DNA of 64,000 nt. Source: Parabacteroides sp. 52. GTDB lineage: Bacteria; Bacteroidota; Bacteroidia; Bacteroidales; Tannerellaceae. The notes below the pieces were generated by a model that was given only the letters and a program-made list of their open reading frames with translations, did no database searches and was not told the origin of the DNA. Location of the stretch: the NCBI RefSeq assembly GCF_010500925.1, contig NZ_QVMG01000004.1, forward strand, positions 81,411 through 145,410, in the 5' to 3' direction. Numbering within the stretch: position 1 is the stretch's first letter; every line of letters starts with the position of its first letter. Positions 47,802 through 57,070 of the stretch are shown piece after piece. Position numbers and translations under genes: made by a program.

Positions 47802-49301
47802 ATGAGCCGATTATTTATTTTCGACACTACCCTGCGCGACGGAGAGCAGGTCCCGGGATGCCAGTTGAATACCGTAGAAAAGATTCAGGTAGCACGCGCG
47901 TTGGAGGAACTCGGTGTGGATGTGATTGAAGCAGGTTTTCCTGTTTCCAGTCCCGGTGATTTTAATAGCGTGGTGGAAATATCCAAAGCAGTCACTTGGC
48001 CGACTATTTGCGCCTTGACCCGTGCAGTGGAAAAAGATATCGATGCCGCTGCCGCCGCCTTGAAGTACGCCAAGAAAGGACGTATTCATACCGGCATAGG
48101 AACATCGGATTATCATATCCGGTATAAATTCAATGCCACGCAGGAGGAGATATTGGAGCGGGCAATTGCTGCTACCCGTTACGCCAAACGCTTTGTGGAA
48201 GATGTTGAATTTTATTGTGAAGATGCCGGGCGGACAGACAATGAATATCTGGCGCGGGTCGTGGAGGCTGTCATCAAAGCCGGAGCTACGGTGGTGAATA
48301 TTCCCGATACGACAGGTTATTGTTTGCCCGATGAGTACGGTGCAAAGATTAAGTACCTGATGGAAAATGTCGAAGGCATAGATAAGGCCATTCTCTCTAC
48401 GCATTGCCATAACGATCTGGGCATGGCTACGGCCAATACGGTACAAGGGGTGTTAAATGGAGCCCGTCAGGTGGAGGTGACCATTAACGGTATCGGCGAA
48501 CGGGCCGGGAATACCTCCCTGGAAGAAATTGCTATGATCTTCAAAAGTCATAAAGAAAGAGAGATTATTACCCATATCAATACAACCAAAATATACGATG
48601 TCAGCCGCATGGTCTCCAGCCTGATGAATATGCCTGTGCAACCCAATAAAGCCATTGTCGGGCGAAATGCCTTTGCGCATTCTTCCGGCATCCATCAGGA
48701 TGGGGTATTGAAGAACCGGGAGAGTTATGAAATCATAGATCCTAAAGAAGTCGGTATTGATGATAATGCCATCGTATTGACGGCAAGAAGTGGACGGGCA
48801 GCATTGAAACATCGCCTGCATATGTTGGGGGTAGAACTGGAACAGGAGAAACTCGATAAGGTGTACCAGGATTTTCTTAAATTGGCTGATCGTAAGAAAG
48901 ATATCAATGAAGATGATGTATTGATGCTGGTGGGCAAAGACCGGACGGAGATGCATCGCATCAAACTGGATTATTTGCAAGTAACCAGTGGGGTAGGTGT
49001 GCAGGCAGTAGCCAGTGTCTGTTTAAATATGTCTGGGGTTAAACGCTTTGAGGCTGCTTCCGGCAATGGCCCGGTCGATGCCGGTATCAAAGCGGTGAAG
49101 AAGGCGATCAGCAACAGTGATATGACCATACAAGAGTTTCTCATTCAGGCAATAAGTAAAGGAAGTGACGATACCGGAAAGGTACATATGCAAGTCGAGT
49201 ATAAAGGAAATATCTATTATGGATTTTCAGCCAATACGGATATTATAGCCGCTTCGGTAGAAGCCTTTGTCGATGCAATCAATAAGTTTATAGTAGAATA
49301 A
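47802..49301 (+). CDS. leuA: 2-isopropylmalate synthase
   Basis: 499 residues, the bacterial LeuA length. The start [19 protein letters not shown] gives the metal-binding Asp and catalytic Arg. [12 protein letters not shown] and [15 protein letters not shown] follow, and [18 protein letters not shown] is in the subdomain. The C-terminal LeuA dimer/allosteric domain (about 385-495) is present, so leucine feedback is expected. It condenses 2-ketoisovalerate with acetyl-CoA. It is the first structural gene after the attenuator and is followed by leuC 11 bases later. Confidence 0.97.
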   Translation: MSRLFIFDTTLRDGEQVPGCQLNTVEKIQVARALEELGVDVIEAGFPVSSPGDFNSVVEISKAVTWPTICALTRAVEKDIDAAAAALKYAKKGRIHTGIGTSDYHIRYKFNATQEEILERAIAATRYAKRFVEDVEFYCEDAGRTDNEYLARVVEAVIKAGATVVNIPDTTGYCLPDEYGAKIKYLMENVEGIDKAILSTHCHNDLGMATANTVQGVLNGARQVEVTINGIGERAGNTSLEEIAMIFKSHKEREIITHINTTKIYDVSRMVSSLMNMPVQPNKAIVGRNAFAHSSGIHQDGVLKNRESYEIIDPKEVGIDDNAIVLTARSGRAALKHRLHMLGVELEQEKLDKVYQDFLKLADRKKDINEDDVLMLVGKDRTEMHRIKLDYLQVTSGVGVQAVASVCLNMSGVKRFEAASGNGPVDAGIKAVKKAISNSDMTIQEFLIQAISKGSDDTGKVHMQVEYKGNIYYGFSANTDIIAASVEAFVDAINKFIVE

Positions 49302-49312
49302 ATATAAAAAGA

Positions 49313-50710
49313 ATGGATAAAACATTATTTGATAAGATTTGGGATAAACATGTCGTAGATACCTTAGCCGACGGTACTATCCAATTATATATAGACCGGT
49401 TGTATTGTCATGAAGTGACCAGCCCGCAGGCTTTTGACGGATTGCGGGAAAGGGGACTGAAACCTTTTCGTCCGCAACAGGTGACCTGTATCCCCGATCA
49501 TAATATCCCGACCCTACATCAGGATCGCCCCATTGAAGATCCTGTATCGAAAAACCAGGTAGACACATTGGAAAAGAACGCCAAAGAGTTCGGTTTGGCC
49601 TATTATGGTCTGTTGCATCCGAAGAACGGTATAATCCATGTGGTAGGCCCGGAAACCGGACTGACGCAGCCGGGTATGACCCTGGTGTGTGGTGACTCGC
49701 ATACCTCGACGCATGGTGCCATGGGGGCTATTGCTTTCGGTATCGGTACGAGTGAGGTGGAGATGACATTGGCTACCCAATGTATCATGCAACGCAAACC
49801 GAAAACGATGCGCATCACGGTTGAAGGCAAACTCAGACCTGGAGTTACTGCCAAAGATGTCGCTCTGTATATTATCCGGGAGATGACAACCGGAGGGGCT
49901 ACCGGTTACTTTGTGGAATATGCCGGCGAGGTGATCCGTAACGCCACGATGGAGGAACGCCTGACCATTTGCAACCTTTCTATCGAGATGGGGGCACGCG
50001 GAGGCATGATTGCTCCCGACCAGACAACTTTTGATTATCTGAAAGACCGTGAATTTGCTCCCCGGGGTGTGGAGTGGGAAAAGAAAATAGCCGAATGGCG
50101 TACATTGTATACCGACCCGGGAGCTCAATTTGATAAAGAGATTCTGTTTCAGGCGGAAGACATCGAACCGATGGTCACCTACGGCACCAATCCGGGCATG
50201 GGCATGGGTATCTGTGAGAATATACCTGTTGTCGAGCGTATCGATGAGGCAGGTCGTATCTCTTATAAGAAGTCTTTGGAATATATGGGATTCACTGCCG
50301 GTGAACCGATACAAGGTAAAACGATTGATTATGTCTTTTTGGGCAGTTGCACGAACGGACGGATTGAAGATTTCCGCGCTTTCGCATCGCTGGTGAAAGG
50401 AAAGAAGAAAGCTCCGCATGTAACGGCCTGGTTGGTGCCTGGAAGTTGGTTGGTAGAGAAGCAAATACGGGTAGAAGGCATTGATAAGATATTGGAAGAG
50501 GCAGGCTTCGAACTGCGCCAACCCGGTTGTTCCGCTTGTCTGGCGATGAACGAAGATAAGGTGCCGGCCGGCAAGTATGCTGTCTCTACCTCGAACCGTA
50601 ACTTCGAAGGTCGTCAGGGACCGGGAGCCCGCACCATCCTTGCCGGACCTTTGGTGGCTGCCGCCGCTGCTGTGACTGGAGTTATAACCGATCCACGAGA
50701 GTTCCTTTAA
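49313..50710 (+). CDS. leuC: 3-isopropylmalate dehydratase large subunit
   Basis: 465 residues. [14 protein letters not shown] at the start, [21 protein letters not shown], and the [4Fe-4S] ligands in [14 protein letters not shown] and [13 protein letters not shown] are diagnostic. With LeuD it isomerises 2- to 3-isopropylmalate; in a citramalate route the same enzyme handles the C5 homologue. It is in tight operon order between leuA and leuD. Confidence 0.98.
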   Translation: MDKTLFDKIWDKHVVDTLADGTIQLYIDRLYCHEVTSPQAFDGLRERGLKPFRPQQVTCIPDHNIPTLHQDRPIEDPVSKNQVDTLEKNAKEFGLAYYGLLHPKNGIIHVVGPETGLTQPGMTLVCGDSHTSTHGAMGAIAFGIGTSEVEMTLATQCIMQRKPKTMRITVEGKLRPGVTAKDVALYIIREMTTGGATGYFVEYAGEVIRNATMEERLTICNLSIEMGARGGMIAPDQTTFDYLKDREFAPRGVEWEKKIAEWRTLYTDPGAQFDKEILFQAEDIEPMVTYGTNPGMGMGICENIPVVERIDEAGRISYKKSLEYMGFTAGEPIQGKTIDYVFLGSCTNGRIEDFRAFASLVKGKKKAPHVTAWLVPGSWLVEKQIRVEGIDKILEEAGFELRQPGCSACLAMNEDKVPAGKYAVSTSNRNFEGRQGPGARTILAGPLVAAAAAVTGVITDPREFL

Positions 50711-50740
50711 GAATCAATGATTAACAAAAATGTGACAAGA

Positions 50741-51328
50741 ATGAAAGAGAAAATAAATAGAATCATATCTACCTTTGTGCCGTTACCGTTGGAGAATGTA
50801 GATACGGATCAGATCATACCGGCCCGGTTTCTGAAGGCGACGACTAAAGAAGGCTTCGGCGATAACCTGTTCCGTGATTGGCGGTACGACAAAGAGGGGC
50901 ATCCGAATCCGGACTTTGTATTGAACCAGGGGGTATACAAAGGGGAGATACTCGTGGCCGGTAAAAACTTCGGTAGCGGATCGAGCCGTGAACATGCCGC
51001 CTGGGCTATTGCCGGTGCCGGATTTCGTGTGGTCGTGAGTAGCTTTTTTGCTGATATTTTCAAGAACAACGCGATGAACAACGGGGTTCTACCCGTAGTA
51101 GTATCACCGGAGTTCCTCACTGAGATATTTGCTTCGGCAGAAAAGAATCCACAAGCGACATTGACAGTCGATCTACCTAACCAGACCATTTGTAACAACG
51201 AAACGGGCAACAGCGAGTCATTCGATATCAACCCTTACAAAAAAGACTGCCTGGTAAACGGACTGGATGATATCGACTACCTGTTGGCCAATAAGTTAAA
51301 GATCGAAGCTTACGAATCAGGTCGTTAG
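50741..51328 (+). CDS. leuD: 3-isopropylmalate dehydratase small subunit
   Basis: About 195 residues. [16 protein letters not shown] and [16 protein letters not shown] are the aconitase swivel-domain signatures. The ATG at 50741 (MKEKINRI) is preferred because known LeuD proteins of this group start with a similar MKxKF segment; an in-frame ATG at 50717 adds eight residues and cannot be excluded. It partners with LeuC. It follows leuC closely and precedes the citramalate-synthase-like gene by 28 bases. Confidence 0.96.
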   Translation: MKEKINRIISTFVPLPLENVDTDQIIPARFLKATTKEGFGDNLFRDWRYDKEGHPNPDFVLNQGVYKGEILVAGKNFGSGSSREHAAWAIAGAGFRVVVSSFFADIFKNNAMNNGVLPVVVSPEFLTEIFASAEKNPQATLTVDLPNQTICNNETGNSESFDINPYKKDCLVNGLDDIDYLLANKLKIEAYESGR

Positions 51329-51356
51329 ATCGCGTTCACTTATAAAATAGATTATC

Positions 51357-52868
51357 ATGATAGAAATAATGGATACCACCCTGCGGGATGGGGAACAAAC
51401 GACAGGTGTTTCTTTTTCGGCACATGAAAAACTAAGTATCGCTCAAATCCTTTTGGGTGAGTTGGGGGTGAACCGTGTGGAGATAGCTTCGGCACGCGTT
51501 TCGGAAGGAGAGTTTGAAGCCGTTCGGAAAATATCCCGTTGGGCGGAACGAACGGGTAACTTGGACAAATTGGAGGTCCTTGGTTTTGTGGATGGAGACG
51601 TGTCGCTCAACTGGATTGAAGCTGCCGGATGTCGGGTGGTAAACCTGCTCTGTAAAGGCTCGTATAAACATGTCACGGAGCACCTCTGCCGTACCCCGGA
51701 AGAACATATCCGCGACATTCGCCAGGTGATTCAGTTGGCTATGGAGAAAAAGATAGAGGTGAACCTATACCTGGAAGACTGGTCGAACGGTATTCAGCAC
51801 TCTCCCGAGTATGTGTTTCAGTTTATCGATGGCCTAAAGGACTTGCCGATCCGGCGCTTTATGTTGCCTGATACCTTAGGGGTGTTGAATCCGGAAAGTA
51901 CATATGATTATTGTCATAAGATGATGAATCACTATCCTGATTTGTGGTTTGATTTTCATGCGCATAATGATTATGATCTGGCTGTGGGAAATGTATATGC
52001 AGCGATCCGGGCAGGAGTGAAAGGGGTGCATACCACGGTGAACGGACTGGGCGAACGGGCTGGCAATGCCCCGTTGAGTAGTGTGTTGGCAGTTATCAAA
52101 GATCAATTGGGAGAAATAACGACCCTGAAAGAAGAAAAGATCAACCGGGTCAGCCGCCTGGTCGAAACCTATTCAAGTGTGCACATAGCACCCAATGAAC
52201 CTATTGTCGGTGAATATGTTTTTACTCAATGTGCCGGTGTGCATGCCGATGGGGATAATAAGAATAATCTGTATTACAATGATTTATTGCCGGAACGTTT
52301 CGGTCGCATACGCGAATATGCCTTGGGTAAGACATCCGGCAAGTCGAATATCCGGAAAAACCTGGAAGCCCTGGGTATTGATATGGATGATGATTCGATG
52401 CGTAAAGTGACCGAACGTATCACTGCCCTGGGAGATAAAAAAGAGGTGGTCACACAAGAAGATCTGCCTTATATCATCAGTGATGTATTAAACCAGGCGA
52501 CCAATGAAGAAGAAAAGATACGCATCATGAATTATTCCTTATCTTTGGCACAAGGCTTACGTCCGGTGGCAACGGTCAAGATGGAAATCAACGGCCAGGC
52601 GTATGAGGAGTTTTCCTCCGGTGACGGACAATACGATGCTTTTGTGCGAGCCGTCCGGAAGATATACACCAACCTGGGACGTCCGTTCCCGATGTTGACG
52701 AATTATTCGGTTTCTATTCCTCCGGGAGGACGCACGGATGCTTTCGTGCAGACGATTATCAGTTGGAATTATGCCGGAGTGGATTTCAAAACCCGTGGAC
52801 TGGATGTAGACCAGACGGAGTCGGCTATTAAAGCTACATTGAAAATGTTGAACAAAATAGAAAACTAA
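51357..52868 (+). CDS. cimA: Second LeuA-family acyltransferase, probable citramalate synthase
   Basis: 503 residues. It has the same catalytic plan as Leu[33 protein letters not shown] and TTVNGLGERAGNAPLSSV, and a C-terminal LeuA-type regulatory domain (about 385-500). It is only distantly like the leuA in this operon, for example using GEYVFTQCAGVHADGDNKNN where LeuA has the HSSGIHQDG segment. Isopropylmalate, homocitrate and citramalate synthases share this fold. Citramalate synthase (pyruvate + acetyl-CoA, towards isoleucine) is favoured because the operon supplies LeuCD and LeuB and its leader peptide is Ile-rich. The symbol is tentative. Confidence 0.8.
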   Translation: MIEIMDTTLRDGEQTTGVSFSAHEKLSIAQILLGELGVNRVEIASARVSEGEFEAVRKISRWAERTGNLDKLEVLGFVDGDVSLNWIEAAGCRVVNLLCKGSYKHVTEHLCRTPEEHIRDIRQVIQLAMEKKIEVNLYLEDWSNGIQHSPEYVFQFIDGLKDLPIRRFMLPDTLGVLNPESTYDYCHKMMNHYPDLWFDFHAHNDYDLAVGNVYAAIRAGVKGVHTTVNGLGERAGNAPLSSVLAVIKDQLGEITTLKEEKINRVSRLVETYSSVHIAPNEPIVGEYVFTQCAGVHADGDNKNNLYYNDLLPERFGRIREYALGKTSGKSNIRKNLEALGIDMDDDSMRKVTERITALGDKKEVVTQEDLPYIISDVLNQATNEEEKIRIMNYSLSLAQGLRPVATVKMEINGQAYEEFSSGDGQYDAFVRAVRKIYTNLGRPFPMLTNYSVSIPPGGRTDAFVQTIISWNYAGVDFKTRGLDVDQTESAIKATLKMLNKIEN

Positions 52869-52887
52869 AAAACAGGAGGTATTACTT

Positions 52888-53328
52888 ATGAAGCAATTGA
52901 AGATCGCATTGGTAGCGCATGATAAACGCAAAGTAGATATGGTAGAGTGGGCCATACATAATGCCGACTTTCTGGCCAGTCAACACCTGGTGTGCACCGG
53001 AACAACCGGTGGAATGGTATATGATGCTTTTTTAGAAAAAGGCATCGATATAGAGATGACCCGCATGCATTCCGGACCGCTGGGAGGAGATGCGGAAATA
53101 GCCGCGATGGTCGTTCGCAAAGAGATTGACCTGGCTATCTTCCTGATAGACGATTTGAATCCGCAGCCGCACGAGGCCGATATCCAGATGTTGCTTCGGC
53201 AGTGCCGGGTGCACAATGTGCCCATTGCCTGTAACCGGTATAGTGCCGATTTAATGCTTACCAGTACCCTTTGGGACGATGAGACATATGTACCCATGGA
53301 GCCCAAATATGTACATTTCCAACGATAA
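52888..53328 (+). CDS. mgsA: Methylglyoxal synthase
   Basis: 146 residues, standard length. VAHDKRK (His11), TGTTGG (38-42), the phosphate and catalytic segment SGPLGGD with Asp68, and [12 protein letters not shown] with His95 and Asp98 match MgsA. It turns dihydroxyacetone phosphate into methylglyoxal and phosphate, a bypass of lower glycolysis used under phosphate or carbon imbalance. It has a strong AGGAGGT ribosome site at about 52874. Its position between the citramalate-synthase-like gene and leuB (20 and 18 base gaps) puts it under leu operon control, which is unexpected for this enzyme. Confidence 0.95.
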   Translation: MKQLKIALVAHDKRKVDMVEWAIHNADFLASQHLVCTGTTGGMVYDAFLEKGIDIEMTRMHSGPLGGDAEIAAMVVRKEIDLAIFLIDDLNPQPHEADIQMLLRQCRVHNVPIACNRYSADLMLTSTLWDDETYVPMEPKYVHFQR

Positions 53329-53345
53329 ATAAGAATAACATACAA

Positions 53346-54419
53346 ATGAATATACGTATTGCAGTATTGGCCGGTGATGGCATCGGCCCTGAGATTGTTG
53401 AGCAAGGAATGAAGGCGGTAAAAGCCGTATGCCGGAAGTTCGGACATACCTTAAACTATGAGGAAGCCTTGGTGGGAGCCGCCGCTATCGATGCCACGGG
53501 CAATCCTTATCCGGATGAAACGCATGAACTATGTATGCATAGCGACGCTGTCCTCTTCGGAGCCATCGGTTCGCCCCGCTATGATAACGATCCGTCTGCC
53601 AAAGTGCGTCCCGAACAAGGGTTGTTGGCTATGCGCAAAAAGTTAGGTCTCTATGCCAATATCCGTCCGGTGACTACCTTTCCTTCTTTGATACATCAAT
53701 CACCGCTTCGGGCAGACTTGGTGGAGGGTGCCGATTTTATGTGTATACGGGAACTGACAGGCGGACTCTATTTCGGTCGTCCGCAAGGACGTTCTGAAGA
53801 TGGAGATACGGCGTATGATACCTGTGTGTATACCCGGGAGGAAATCGAACGTATCGTTCGCCTTTCTTATCAGTATGCCCGGAAAAGGAGAAAGAAACTG
53901 ACCGTTGTAGACAAAGCCAATGTGTTGGCAACATCCCGTCTCTGGCGTCAGGTAGCGCAGGAAATAGAAAAGGAATATCCTGATGTGGAAACTGAATATA
54001 TGTTTGTGGACAACGCGGCTATGCGTATTATTCAATGGCCGAAAAGCTTTGATGTGATGGTGACCGAGAATATGTTCGGAGATATTCTGACAGACGAGGC
54101 TTCGGTGATTACGGGTTCCCTGGGTATGCTACCTTCGGCTTCTATCGGTATGCATACCTCTGTGTTCGAGCCTATTCACGGTTCTTATCCGCAGGCGGCC
54201 GGAAAAAATATAGCTAATCCGTTAGCTACCATCCTGAGTGCCGCCCTGATGTTTGAATATGCTTTCGATCGGATGGAGGAGGGGCGATTGATTCGGGAAG
54301 CGGTGACCGCCTCTATGGAAGCTGCCATTGTCACGGAAGATATTGCTTCCGGAGGAAAAAAATACTCTACCAGCGAAGTGGGGGATTGGATTGCAAACTA
54401 TATTGAGACAAAAGCTTGA
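53346..54419 (+). CDS. leuB: 3-isopropylmalate dehydrogenase
   Basis: 357 residues. [63 protein letters not shown] and the NAD-site region [20 protein letters not shown] identify LeuB. It oxidises and decarboxylates 3-isopropylmalate, and could also act on 3-methylmalate in the citramalate route. It is the last gene of the operon. A palindromic element of the 22-bp family lies 56 bases after its stop. Confidence 0.98.
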   Translation: MNIRIAVLAGDGIGPEIVEQGMKAVKAVCRKFGHTLNYEEALVGAAAIDATGNPYPDETHELCMHSDAVLFGAIGSPRYDNDPSAKVRPEQGLLAMRKKLGLYANIRPVTTFPSLIHQSPLRADLVEGADFMCIRELTGGLYFGRPQGRSEDGDTAYDTCVYTREEIERIVRLSYQYARKRRKKLTVVDKANVLATSRLWRQVAQEIEKEYPDVETEYMFVDNAAMRIIQWPKSFDVMVTENMFGDILTDEASVITGSLGMLPSASIGMHTSVFEPIHGSYPQAAGKNIANPLATILSAALMFEYAFDRMEEGRLIREAVTASMEAAIVTEDIASGGKKYSTSEVGDWIANYIETKA

Positions 54420-54464
54420 TAAAGAGGTAATCAAACGATATTGTTCTACTGTTTTTACAAGCCG

Positions 54465-54566
54465 AAATTCTATTGCCGATGGGCATCGGCAATATTAACG
54501 ATGCTGTTCAGCAATATTGACGAACACGTTCAGCAATATTGCCGATGCGCATCGGCAATAAAATAA
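54465..54566. repeat. Element with four palindromic units on a 22-bp period (copy 3)
   Basis: Units at 54475-54490, 54497-54512, 54519-54534 and 54541-54556, each 16 bases and each separated by the same 6 bases AATATT. Outer units are GCCGATGGGCATCGGC and the perfect palindrome GCCGATGCGCATCGGC; inner units are degenerate on the left half (AACGA, GACGA) but keep TCAGC. The terminal inverted repeats seen in copies 1 and 2 are decayed here. It lies between convergent leuB and the GlsB-like gene. Confidence 0.85.
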
Positions 54567-54626
54567 TCCTTGAATTAAGGGGGGGATCCTATTGAAAACG
54601 GATCAGTCTATTCGTTTTCTCTTGAG

Positions 54627-54704
54627 GCTGACTCAGCGTAGGCAAAAAGCAAATGGGCATGGAGGGGACTCACGTCAACTCTCATGCCCATTTAGCATGC
54701 TTTT
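54627..54704. other. Intergenic hairpin of unknown role
   Basis: AAATGGGCATG (54651-54661) pairs with CATGCCCATTT (54683-54693); the stem extends through AAAAGC and GCTTTT with a 5-base bulge. A short palindrome GCTGACTCAGC precedes it at 54627-54637. The 54420-54869 stretch otherwise holds only the palindromic element and AT-rich sequence. It may be a terminator or a small structured RNA. Confidence 0.4.
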
Positions 54705-54869
54705 CATGAAACATAATCAACAAGTAAACAATTAATTTATCAAACTATTTTATCTTTTTACGAAGTATTCAGCCCGGTATTCTCCTTCTTTCTGCCGTTA
54801 CTTGCGGCAATGGCAAGGTTTTACCTATTGCTGTTTATTTCATAGGATTTCTGTGTGATACTTACTCAC

Positions 54870-55115
54870 TTATGTGCGTTTCTTGATAAGTGAGATTACC
54901 CAAAGTAAAATGACTGCACCGATAACCGACATTATCAGGGATCCGATAATGCTACTGGTCGAGAATCCCAGTAATCCGTAGATCCACCCTCCTAAAACAC
55001 TACCGACTAAACCTACGATTAGATTCACGATTATACCAAAACCACTACCTTTCATAATCCAACCGGCAATAGCACCTGCCAGAATACCTACAATGATAGA
55101 CCATAATAATCCCAT
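54870..55115 (-). CDS. GlsB/YeaQ/YmgE-family small membrane protein
   Basis: 81 residues, nearly all membrane: three hydrophobic glycine-rich helices (about 3-20, 27-48, 55-76). GILAGAIAGWIMKGSGFGIIVN and GLVGSVLGGWIYGLLG are typical of the transglycosylase-associated/GlsB family, small stress-linked inner-membrane proteins of unclear molecular function. It stands alone, with 150 bases to the antiporter gene upstream. Confidence 0.92.
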   Translation of the reverse strand: MGLLWSIIVGILAGAIAGWIMKGSGFGIIVNLIVGLVGSVLGGWIYGLLGFSTSSIIGSLIMSVIGAVILLWVISLIKKRT

Positions 55116-55268
55116 GACTTTATTGTTTTAAGTGAATAAATATTTTTTTGTTCAAACATATAGAAGCCTTGATCTATATGCTTTTTACTTAAAACAATCA
55201 AGCATTCGTTTTGTTCAGGATAGAATGAAAATGCAGAATAAATTTGAATGGATGATAAAAAGGGGTGT

Positions 55269-56225
55269 TTACGAATAGATAAGATAGAGCGTATACGCAA
55301 TGTAACCAGCTATCAAAATAATACCTTCCAGCCGTGTGATCGTACGTTTCTTGAAAAACATGCCGAATAGGTATAATAGAATGGAGGAGCCTATCAACGC
55401 GTAAAAGTCTATAACTTGAATGCCTTGTAAATTCAAGGGGGTGATTGTGGCGCTACAACCCAATACAAAGAATATATTGAAAAGATTCGACCCGATGACA
55501 TTGCCAATGGCTATCTCCGGTTTTTTCTTCAGAGCAGCCACTACGGAAGTCGCTAATTCCGGCAAGGAGGTACCTCCTGCAACCAAGGTAAGGGCTATGA
55601 TTGATTCGCTGACGCCTAAGCTGCGGGCAATACCTGAGGCACCGTCTACAAACAATTGGCCTCCATAGATCAGACCCGCCAAGCCTCCGATGATAAAAAG
55701 TGCAGCTTTCCCATGCGGCATCGCTTTTACGGAAGAGTCCTCCTCCTTCTTGGCTGTCTCTTTGCGTGCAATAGCAAATGTATATCCCAGGAAAATGGCA
55801 AAAAAACAAAGCAAGAGCAGGCCGTCACTCCGGCTGATCACATCCGCTTCTGCCCGGTTTATCAAGATGTCACTCGCACATATGAAAAAGGCAACAGAGG
55901 CCAATAGGGTGAGGGGTATTTCATGTTTAAGCGTGCCTTGGGTTATCTTTATCGGAAGAATAGCTGCCGTACAGCCTACTATCATCAAGGTGTTGAACAG
56001 GTTACTTCCCAACACATTGCCTACGGCCAGGTCTGCGCTTCCTTTCAAAGCAGAGACAACACTCACGGTCAGTTCCGGTGCCGATGTGCCGAAAGCAACA
56101 ATCGTCAGCCCTATGACCAGGTCGGATATACGAAAACGTTTAGCTACAGCGGCTGCACCATCCGTCAAAGCGTTTGCCCCCCAAAGGATAAGGAGCAAAC
56201 CACCGATTAAGAAAATAATATGCAT
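55269..56225 (-). CDS. CaCA-family calcium/sodium antiporter (YrbG type)
   Basis: 318 residues with about ten membrane helices. The two inverted alpha repeats are clear: GTSAPELTVSVVSALKG with VGNVLGSNLFN (about 48-85) and GGTSLPELATSVVAALKKK with IGNVIGSNLFN (about 210-250). The paired acidic residues in these repeats bind the cation. A charged cytosolic loop (KETAKKEEDSSVK, about 155-168) joins the halves. It exchanges Ca2+ for Na+ or H+ across the inner membrane. It lies just after the DUF3127 gene (6-base gap) on the same strand. Confidence 0.95.
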   Translation of the reverse strand: MHIIFLIGGLLLILWGANALTDGAAAVAKRFRISDLVIGLTIVAFGTSAPELTVSVVSALKGSADLAVGNVLGSNLFNTLMIVGCTAAILPIKITQGTLKHEIPLTLLASVAFFICASDILINRAEADVISRSDGLLLLCFFAIFLGYTFAIARKETAKKEEDSSVKAMPHGKAALFIIGGLAGLIYGGQLFVDGASGIARSLGVSESIIALTLVAGGTSLPELATSVVAALKKKPEIAIGNVIGSNLFNIFFVLGCSATITPLNLQGIQVIDFYALIGSSILLYLFGMFFKKRTITRLEGIILIAGYIAYTLYLIYS

Positions 56226-56231
56226 ATCTAA

Positions 56232-56630
56232 TTAGAAAGGGAGGTCGTCAACCGGATTGGTCGGTCCAAAGTCTGGGGCGACAGGAGCTGATGCCGGTGC
56301 GAAATTACCGGGAGTCGTTCCTCCGGCGGCAGGCATGCCTTCGGCAGAAAGAGCCCGTTCCACTTTCCAGGCATTGATATTGGTGAACCAACGTCCCTGG
56401 TATTCGCGACTGTCGATATCAAAAGAGACGGTAAGCATTTCATCTAATTGAATGGCTGCTTGGGCAATACGGTCAGCACCAAACAGTTGGAAGCATACTT
56501 TCTTAGGGTATTGATCTTGCGTTTCCAATACATATTCTTGCTTTTTCCACTCGTTTCCTGTCTTGCTCACTCCTCCTTGCTCCGGCAGTATAGCTATAAT
56601 TCTTCCCGTAACTTCCATTTTGTTTGTCAT
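56232..56630 (-). CDS. DUF3127 protein, OB-fold-like
   Basis: About 132 residues. The conserved start is MEVTGRIIAILPEQGGVSKTGNEWKK, followed by YVLETQDQYPKKVCFQLFGAD and YQGRWFTNINAWKVE. The C-terminus is a disordered Gly/Pro/Ala tail ending in an acidic-aromatic tip (NPVDDLPF) that strongly resembles the C-terminal tip of single-stranded DNA-binding proteins. This suggests a link to ssDNA or replication partners, unproven. The frame extends to 56645, but a promoter box at 56643-56650 makes 56630 (MTNKMEV) or 56618 (MEVTGRI) the start. Confidence 0.88.
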   Translation of the reverse strand: MTNKMEVTGRIIAILPEQGGVSKTGNEWKKQEYVLETQDQYPKKVCFQLFGADRIAQAAIQLDEMLTVSFDIDSREYQGRWFTNINAWKVERALSAEGMPAAGGTTPGNFAPASAPVAPDFGPTNPVDDLPF

Positions 56631-56642
56631 TAAATTTACGGG

Positions 56643-56650
56643 CAAAGATA
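56643..56650 (-). promoter_or_regulatory. DUF3127-antiporter promoter -7 box (TATCTTTG)
   Basis: Minus strand full match to TAnnTTTG just upstream of the DUF3127 start; it rules out the longer reading frame. Confidence 0.6.
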
Positions 56651-56695
56651 GAGTTTTCTACCGAATGGGCAAAGCATGCATAAGGCTAAAAATGC

Positions 56696-57052
56696 TTACT
56701 CTTTGGGATCGATATTGTCGAAGGCTTCTTTCATCGATAAGAGTTCTTCTTTTATTTGTTTCAACCGATGAATGATATCTTCCTGGCGGACGGTAGAGTC
56801 TTTGTTTTCTTTTAACCGCTGACGGGCACCGGCTAAAGTCATGCCTCGCTCTTTCACCAAATAATAGATCAGGCGAACGGAGTCGATATCTTCCTGTTTG
56901 TAGAATCGCGTTCCTTTGGCTGTCTTGCGGGGACGAATCACATCAAACTCTTTCTCCCAGAAACGAAGGGTCGATTCGTTGATGTCAAACATCTGCGCCA
57001 CCTCGCTGATGGAGTAGTATAATTTGGCAGGTTTTTCTTTTTTTAAGGCCAT
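56696..57052 (-). CDS. MerR-family transcriptional regulator
   Basis: 118 residues. The winged helix-turn-helix is complete (YYSISEVAQMFDINESTLRFWEKEFDVIRPRKTAKGTRFYKQEDIDSV, cited here as positions about 12-60), followed by a coiled-coil dimer helix (about 85-115). No effector domain or metal-binding cysteines follow, so it is a minimal MerR protein of unknown signal. It is 18 bases downstream of the M23 peptidase gene, probably in one transcript. The conserved pairing with an envelope peptidase is noted but does not define a target. Confidence 0.93.
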   Translation of the reverse strand: MALKKEKPAKLYYSISEVAQMFDINESTLRFWEKEFDVIRPRKTAKGTRFYKQEDIDSVRLIYYLVKERGMTLAGARQRLKENKDSTVRQEDIIHRLKQIKEELLSMKEAFDNIDPKE

Positions 57053-57070
57053 ATATTCTCTTTGTTTTGG

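Noticed and set aside
49514..50521. A 335-codon open frame antisense to leuC
   Set aside because: leuC is certain on the other strand; the antisense product shows no protein-like pattern or promoter.
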